From: an uncultured Alphaproteobacteria bacterium | GTDB lineage: Bacteria; Pseudomonadota; Alphaproteobacteria; HIMB59 | NCBI GenBank assembly: GCA_902509695.1 | Contig: CABWYP010000004.1 | Span: forward strand, 1 to 64,000 | Direction of reading: 5' to 3' | DNA: 64,000 bases | The notes under the pieces: model-generated | Told to the model about the DNA's origin: nothing | What the model saw: the letters and a program-made list of their open reading frames with translations, nothing else | The model's database searches: none | Shown here: piece by piece, positions 58,038 to 64,000 of the stretch | Layout: every line of letters begins with the position of its first letter | Numbering within the stretch: position 1 is the first letter of the stretch | Program-made: the position numbers and the translations under genes

Positions 58038-59468
58038 ATGCAGGATTTAGTAATTATAGGCGGCGGGATAAACGGAGTTGGTATCGCTAGAGATGCAGCA
58101 GGTCGTGGCTTAAAGGTTACCCTTATTGAAAAAGATGATATTGCATCAAAAACTTCATCTTGGTCTACAAAATTAATTCATGGTGGTATACGTTATTTAG
58201 AAAATTATGAATTTAGGTTAGTAAGAGAATCTCTCAAAGAAAGAGAGGTTATAAAAAAGATAGCCCCCCATATAACAAAACCTATAAGATTCGTTTTACC
58301 TCATGTTCCTAGTTTGCGCCCATCATGGTTAATAAGGATAGGGCTATTATTGTACGATTGGTTAGGAGGGGTTATTACACTTCCAAAATCTAGATTTGTT
58401 TCACTGCAAGAAGATTTTAAAGAGAATCCACTAAAGGATAATTTTAAAATTGGTTATGAGTACTCAGACCTTTTTGTAGATGATGCGCGATTGGTACTAT
58501 TAAATGCTGAGGATGCTATTAATCGAGGTGCAAATATTTTGACGAATACTTCAATAGTTAATACAATCAGGAATAAGAATGATTGGGAAATAAGTTTAAA
58601 TACTGGAGAGACTTTAAAGTCTAAAGTAATTGTAAATGCGACTGGGCCATATGCCGTTGATGTTTTAAATAGTTTATTTAAGATAAAATCAAAAAAAAAA
58701 CTACGTCTTATCCAAGGAAGTCACCTAATAGTTAATAAAATTTATCAAGGTGAGCAGTCTTATATTCTTCAATTAAATGATAAAAGGATAATATTTCTTA
58801 TACCTTATTTAAATAAATACACACTTATTGGCACGACTGATCATGAGGTTGACAGTTATGAAAATCCTAAAATTACAAATGAAGAAAAAAATTACTTAAT
58901 CAACTCAGTGAATGAATTCATTAAGACTAAAATTTGCGATAAAGATATAGTCTGGACCTATGCAGGCGTAAGACCATTAGTTGAAGATTTTAATGAAAAA
59001 GCATCTAAAATCACAAGAGACTACACATTTGAAATTAATGACACATTGGCACCAATATTAACGATATTTGGTGGGAAGCTTACTACTTATAGAAAGCTTT
59101 CTGAGCACGCCCTTGATAAATTATCAAATTATTTAAATTTCCCAAATAAATCATGGACTGGTAAAGAAATTCTACCAGGAGGGAATATTGCCATAAAATC
59201 TAAATTAGACATCCCAGAAAATATGATTGCTAGATTAGAAAATATCTATGGAGATAAAATTTATAAATTAAATGAATACTTTCTAAAATTAGATAATGGC
59301 GGTGAAAAAATTAGCGAAGATTTATATGAGTATGAAGTAAAATACTTAGTAGATGAAGAATTAGTAAAAACTGCAGATGATATTCTTTTTAGAAGAACTA
59401 AGCTTGGAATAGATTTTCCAACCAATTTAAAAGAAAAATTAAATTCCATTTTAAAAAGACACTTGTAA
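58038..59468 (+). CDS. glpD: FAD-dependent glycerol-3-phosphate dehydrogenase
   Basis: VIIGGGINGVGIARDAAGRGLKVTLIEKDDIASKTSSWSTKLIHGGIRYLENYEFRLVRESLKEREV, GTTDHEVD, FGGKLTTYRKLSEHAL. Confidence 0.93.
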   Translation: MQDLVIIGGGINGVGIARDAAGRGLKVTLIEKDDIASKTSSWSTKLIHGGIRYLENYEFRLVRESLKEREVIKKIAPHITKPIRFVLPHVPSLRPSWLIRIGLLLYDWLGGVITLPKSRFVSLQEDFKENPLKDNFKIGYEYSDLFVDDARLVLLNAEDAINRGANILTNTSIVNTIRNKNDWEISLNTGETLKSKVIVNATGPYAVDVLNSLFKIKSKKKLRLIQGSHLIVNKIYQGEQSYILQLNDKRIIFLIPYLNKYTLIGTTDHEVDSYENPKITNEEKNYLINSVNEFIKTKICDKDIVWTYAGVRPLVEDFNEKASKITRDYTFEINDTLAPILTIFGGKLTTYRKLSEHALDKLSNYLNFPNKSWTGKEILPGGNIAIKSKLDIPENMIARLENIYGDKIYKLNEYFLKLDNGGEKISEDLYEYEVKYLVDEELVKTADDILFRRTKLGIDFPTNLKEKLNSILKRHL

Positions 59469-59491
59469 TACTTATGTTAAGATAAAGGATA

Positions 59492-60988
59492 ATGAAAAAG
59501 TTTATTCTTTCCATTGATCAAGGAACGACTTCTACGAGAACAATTATTTTTGATGAGAAGTTTGATATAGTTGGAAGCGATCAACTAGAGTTTAAACAAT
59601 TGTTTCCCAAAGATGGATGTGTTGAACACGACCCACTAGAAATATTTGAAACTGTTTTAAAAACATCGAAAGCCACTATCAAAAAAGCAAAATTAAATGT
59701 CAATCAAATTTCAGGAATTGGTATTACTAATCAACGTGAAACTGTCGTAGTCTGGAATAAAGAAACAGGAGAGCCAATTTATAATGCAATTGTTTGGCAA
59801 GATAGAAGAACTGTAAATTATTGTAAAGAACTTGCTAAAAAGGGGCTTGCAAAAAAAATACAAAAAATTACTGGATTAGTAATAGATGCTTATTTTTCAG
59901 CAACAAAAATAAAATGGGTTTTAGACAATATCGAGTCATCAAAAAAACTCTTGAAAGATAATAAACTTTTATTTGGAACAATTGATTGTTGGTTGCTTTG
60001 GAAGTTAACAGAAGGAAGGTCTTATTTTACTGAAGCTACAAATGCTTCAAGAACAATGTTGTTTGATATTAAAAAGAACTGTTGGTCTGAAGAATTATTA
60101 AAAATTTTTGGCATACCTCGTTCTATTTTACCAGATGTTAAAGATAGCTCAGATGACTTTGGTTTCACAACTTTACTTGGAGGGGAAATTCCAATTGGAG
60201 GCATAGCGGGAGACCAACAAGCTGCAACAATTGGGCAAGCTTGTTTTGAACCAGGATCTATCAAATCCACCTATGGAACAGGTTGTTTTATGCTTATGAA
60301 CACTGGGGAAAATATCAAGATTTCAAAAAATAATTTACTTACGACAATTGCCTATAGAATAAATGGTAAAAATACTTATGCGTTAGAGGGTTCAATTTTC
60401 ATAGCAGGAGCAGCAATTCAATGGCTCAGAGACTCTCTTAAAATCATAAAAAGCGCGGAAGAGACTGAAAAACTTTATGGACAAAATGATAAAACCCAAC
60501 AAATATACTTTGTTCCAGCATTTGTTGGCTTAGGAGCTCCTTATTGGGATGGGGAAGCGAGAGGAGCTATCTTTGGAATGACAAGAAATACAGGGATTGC
60601 AGATTTTGTAAAGGCAGCTATTGATAGCGTGGCTTACCAAACTAAAGATTTAGTTTTAGCAATGGAAAGAGATAGTGGGCTGTCAATCAAAAAATTAAAA
60701 GTGGATGGAGGGATGGTCAAGAACGAGCAATTTCTTCAATTTTTATCTAATATTTTAATTTCATTATGTGACAGACCAAAAATTACTGAAACCACAGCAT
60801 TAGGTGCTGCTTATCTAGCTGGCTTGTCATTAGGGTTAATTAAAAGCACTAAAGATATAGAAAAAAAATGGCAAAGCGAAAAAGTATTTAAACCAAAGCT
60901 ACATAAAAAAGAAGTTAAATACCTTTATGATGGTTGGTTAAAAGCAATTAAAAAAATATCTATAAAAAAAAATAGAAATAAAAATTAA
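59492..60988 (+). CDS. glpK: Glycerol kinase
   Basis: LSIDQGTTSTRTIIFDEKFDIV, GITNQRETVVVWNKETGEPIYNAIVWQDRRT, IAGDQQAATIGQACFEPGSIKSTYGTGCFMLMNTG, GAPYWDGEARGAIFGMTR. Confidence 0.96.
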   Translation: MKKFILSIDQGTTSTRTIIFDEKFDIVGSDQLEFKQLFPKDGCVEHDPLEIFETVLKTSKATIKKAKLNVNQISGIGITNQRETVVVWNKETGEPIYNAIVWQDRRTVNYCKELAKKGLAKKIQKITGLVIDAYFSATKIKWVLDNIESSKKLLKDNKLLFGTIDCWLLWKLTEGRSYFTEATNASRTMLFDIKKNCWSEELLKIFGIPRSILPDVKDSSDDFGFTTLLGGEIPIGGIAGDQQAATIGQACFEPGSIKSTYGTGCFMLMNTGENIKISKNNLLTTIAYRINGKNTYALEGSIFIAGAAIQWLRDSLKIIKSAEETEKLYGQNDKTQQIYFVPAFVGLGAPYWDGEARGAIFGMTRNTGIADFVKAAIDSVAYQTKDLVLAMERDSGLSIKKLKVDGGMVKNEQFLQFLSNILISLCDRPKITETTALGAAYLAGLSLGLIKSTKDIEKKWQSEKVFKPKLHKKEVKYLYDGWLKAIKKISIKKNRNKN

Positions 60989-61006
60989 TTCTGTTACTTA
61001 TGTTGT

Positions 61007-61897
61007 ATGCGCATAAATATTGAAATTGGTGATATTGAGGCATTTATTGAATTATCTGAAACTAACTCATTTGCTAAAGCTGCCAATAATCTGAATTTAT
61101 CTCAACCTGCACTTTCCAGAAGAATTCAAAAACTAGAGCATGAACTAGGTACGACTTTATTTGATAGAACCACTAGAAAAGTTCAGCTCTCTTATTCGGG
61201 GAGAAATTTTTATGAAAGAGCAAGAGGCATCATTGAAGCTGTAAAAACAGCAACAAAGACTTTAAATGAAAATTACAGCTTTCCATCTATCATAAAAATA
61301 GGGGTTGTTCATTCAGCTCTTAGAAATATTTTATTTACCACTTTAAAAAAATTTAAAGAAATGGAACCTAGATGCAAGGTCCAAATAATTGAGAGATCCT
61401 CTAATAATGTAGTTGATAGTGTTTTGGGAGGCGAATGTGATTTTGGAATAAACTTTACTGGGATACAGGAGCCAGGAATTGAATTTCAAAGCCTATTTGT
61501 TGAAGATTATGTTGTAGTATTTCCAAAAGGAGACAGGCTTGAAAAAAAAAGGAAAATTAAATTATCAGAAATTAAAGATAGGAGTTTTATCTCTATTTGG
61601 AAAGGTTCAGGTAGTCGAATTTATTTTGAAAATGCCCTTGCTCTTCAAAAAGAGGACATGGATTGGTCATACGAAGTTAGACATATCCCAACAGCACTAA
61701 GCATGGTCGAACAAGGACTTGGAATTACATTAGCCCCAAAATTAGCTATTTCCAAAGATTATAACACTCTTTCATTTAGACCCCTCATAGATCCTGTTGT
61801 AAATAGAACTATAGGTCTTATTAAAAGATCAGGTAGAGATCTTGGATATGATGCACAGAAATTATACGACTTGCTTATAGAAAAATTTAAAAAATAA
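61007..61897 (+). CDS. LysR-family transcriptional regulator
   Basis: IEAFIELSETNSFAKAANNLNLSQPALSRRIQKLEHELGTTLFDRTTRKVQLS. Confidence 0.95.
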   Translation: MRINIEIGDIEAFIELSETNSFAKAANNLNLSQPALSRRIQKLEHELGTTLFDRTTRKVQLSYSGRNFYERARGIIEAVKTATKTLNENYSFPSIIKIGVVHSALRNILFTTLKKFKEMEPRCKVQIIERSSNNVVDSVLGGECDFGINFTGIQEPGIEFQSLFVEDYVVVFPKGDRLEKKRKIKLSEIKDRSFISIWKGSGSRIYFENALALQKEDMDWSYEVRHIPTALSMVEQGLGITLAPKLAISKDYNTLSFRPLIDPVVNRTIGLIKRSGRDLGYDAQKLYDLLIEKFKK

Positions 61898-61952
61898 TTA
61901 ATCAGCATTATGCATAAGAATAAATCCTAATTAATGATATTAAATAATACTT

Positions 61953-64000
61953 ATGTCAGTGAATAGTTTTAAAACGTTAGATAGTTTTACAATAGGAAAC
62001 GATACTTATCATTTTTATAATCTATCTAAAATTTATTCTGATTTTCCAAAAATTCAAAATCTTCCTAAGTCAAAAAAAATACTTATAGAAAATTTATTGA
62101 GACTAGAGGATGGTATAGATATTAACAAAGATTTAATTAAAAATGTCCTAGAAAATCCCAATGAAAAACACGAGATTTTTTTCTTACCATCAAGGGTTTT
62201 AATGCAAGACTTTACTGGTGTTCCTGCAGTCGCTGATCTTGCTGCGATGAGAGATGCCGTAGCTAAAAAAGGACAAGATCCTAGTAAAGTAAACCCTTTA
62301 TCTCAAGTTGACTTAGTAATTGATCATTCTGTTATGGTTGACTTCTTTGCCTCAAAAAATGCTTTTCAAAAAAATGTTGATATGGAATTTGGAAGAAATA
62401 AAGAGCGATATGAATTTTTAAAATGGGGTCAACAAGCTTTCAAAAATTTTAGAGTCATTCCCCCAGGTACAGGAATTTGCCACCAAGTTAATTTAGAGTA
62501 CTTATCTAAAGTGGTATGGGATAAAGAAATTGATAATAAACATTTCTTATTTCCAGATACTTTAGTTGGTACTGATAGTCATACTACAATGGTAAATGGA
62601 CTTGGTGTTCTTGGATGGGGCGTTGGAGGAATTGAAGCAGAAGCAGCTATGCTAGGTCAATCTGTATCTATGTTATTGCCTGATGTTGTTGGGTTTAAAA
62701 TTTCAGGTAATCTTCAAGAGGGAGTGACTGCTACAGATTTAGTCCTTACAGTTGTTGAAAAACTTAGAGCAAAAGGTGTAGTTGGAAAGTTTGTTGAATT
62801 TTATGGCAATGGTGTAAAAAATTTATCATTAGCAGATAGAGCCACTATAGCAAATATGGCACCTGAGTATGGAGCTACATGTGGGTTTTTTGCAGTAGAT
62901 GAGGAAACAATTAAGTATTTAGAGCTAACTGCGCGTGAGCCAAAACTGATTAAAATTGTTGAAAAATACAGCAAAATACAGGGACTTTGGATGGATGGGG
63001 AATGTGAATATAGCGATAATTTAGATTTAAATTTAAATGATGTTGAAGCATCTCTTGCTGGCCCTAAAAGACCTCAGGATAGAATTAATTTAAGTGGTGT
63101 TTCTAAAAATTTTAATGGACTCTTAAATGACAGTCATAAGTCTGTAAAAGTAAGTAATCATAATTTTAAACTTTCAGACGGAGACGTTGTTATTGCTGCT
63201 ATAACATCGTGCACTAACACTTCAAATCCTAATGTTTTAGTTGCTGCTGGACTAGTTGCAAAAAAAGCAAGTGAGATAGGAATTCAAGTTAAACCCTGGG
63301 TTAAGACATCTTTGGCCCCTGGATCACAAGTAGTAACTGAATATTTGGACCAATCTAATTTGACTCAATATTTAGATAAACTTGGTTTTCATTTAGTGGG
63401 TTATGGTTGTACCACTTGTATTGGAAACTCTGGTCCCCTAGAAAAAAATATTGCCAATTCAATTTCAGATAATGATTTGACAGTAGCCTCTGTACTATCA
63501 GGTAATAGAAACTTTGAAGGAAGAGTTAATCCTCACGTCAAAGCAAATTATCTTGCCTCACCTCCCTTAGTTGTAGCTTATGCTTTAGCAGGGACAGTAA
63601 ATATTGATTTGACTAAAGATTATATTTCAAAAGATAGTTCAGGTAAGAAAATCTACCTCAAAGATATTTGGCCAACTAACGCTGAGATTCAAAATATTGT
63701 TCAAAAACATGTTTCTCCAGAAATGTTTTCACAACAATATTCAAATGCACTAATTGGCCCTAAAGAGTGGCAAAAAATTCAAACTTCTGATGGCAATCTT
63801 TATAATTGGAATAACCAATCGACTTATATTCAAGAACCACCTTTTTTTCGTATGGTGTCAGAAAGTGAAAGAGAGATTTTACCCATTGCCAACGCTAGAC
63901 CACTTTTGTTATTAGGAGATAGTGTAACAACAGATCATATTTCGCCGGCAGGTGCAATAAAGCCAGAGAGTCCTGCTGGAGAGTACTTTATGGAAAGACA
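61953..64000 (+). CDS. acnA: Aconitate hydratase A (3' end outside window), absent from the ORF track
   Basis: Direct translation MSVNSFKTLDSFTIGNDTYHFYNLSKI...VMVDFFASKNAFQKNVDMEFGRNKERYEFLKWGQQAFKNFRVIPPGTGICHQVNLEYLS..., open to the window edge. Confidence 0.95.
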   Translation, partial: MSVNSFKTLDSFTIGNDTYHFYNLSKIYSDFPKIQNLPKSKKILIENLLRLEDGIDINKDLIKNVLENPNEKHEIFFLPSRVLMQDFTGVPAVADLAAMRDAVAKKGQDPSKVNPLSQVDLVIDHSVMVDFFASKNAFQKNVDMEFGRNKERYEFLKWGQQAFKNFRVIPPGTGICHQVNLEYLSKVVWDKEIDNKHFLFPDTLVGTDSHTTMVNGLGVLGWGVGGIEAEAAMLGQSVSMLLPDVVGFKISGNLQEGVTATDLVLTVVEKLRAKGVVGKFVEFYGNGVKNLSLADRATIANMAPEYGATCGFFAVDEETIKYLELTAREPKLIKIVEKYSKIQGLWMDGECEYSDNLDLNLNDVEASLAGPKRPQDRINLSGVSKNFNGLLNDSHKSVKVSNHNFKLSDGDVVIAAITSCTNTSNPNVLVAAGLVAKKASEIGIQVKPWVKTSLAPGSQVVTEYLDQSNLTQYLDKLGFHLVGYGCTTCIGNSGPLEKNIANSISDNDLTVASVLSGNRNFEGRVNPHVKANYLASPPLVVAYALAGTVNIDLTKDYISKDSSGKKIYLKDIWPTNAEIQNIVQKHVSPEMFSQQYSNALIGPKEWQKIQTSDGNLYNWNNQSTYIQEPPFFRMVSESEREILPIANARPLLLLGDSVTTDHISPAGAIKPESPAGEYFMER

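Noticed and set aside
1-64000. CRISPR arrays, transposons or prophage
   Set aside because: No regularly spaced repeats, transposase-like ORFs or phage structural genes seen in either strand.

Overview
AT-rich, gene-dense chromosomal window that looks like a streamlined marine alphaproteobacterium (inferred from gene order and protein families). About 1-30 kb is mostly housekeeping: a xerC-like recombinase at the edge, cysQ / cysD / cysNC sulfate activation, tRNA-Arg(ACG), panC, rpmH-rnpA-yidD-yidC-engB, dapD-dapE, truA-fmt-def, recR-ybaB-dnaX, a small SRP RNA, pheA-kdsB, a membrane-anchored cytochrome c and an AmpG-like MFS protein. About 30.6-61.9 kb is a contiguous carbohydrate/polyol-phosphate island. 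It holds two ABC importers (one with tandem MalG-type permeases, one with two different ATPases), two paralogous glycerol-1-phosphate-dehydrogenase-like (AraM/EgsA family) proteins, three FGGY sugar/polyol kinases plus glycerol kinase, GlpD, a GpsA-like dehydrogenase, three class II aldolases (one fused to an SDR), RpiB, a HAD phosphatase, a D-2-hydroxyacid dehydrogenase, and DeoR and LysR regulators. This island is the best candidate for an undescribed system: a polyol/sugar catabolic pathway that feeds the triose-phosphate/glycerol-phosphate node. An aconitase gene runs off the right edge. No CRISPR arrays, transposases or prophage were seen. Several short genes missing from the ORF track were recovered by direct reading: rpmH, a DUF1192-like protein, a small lipoprotein, other small ORFs, and the acnA fragment.
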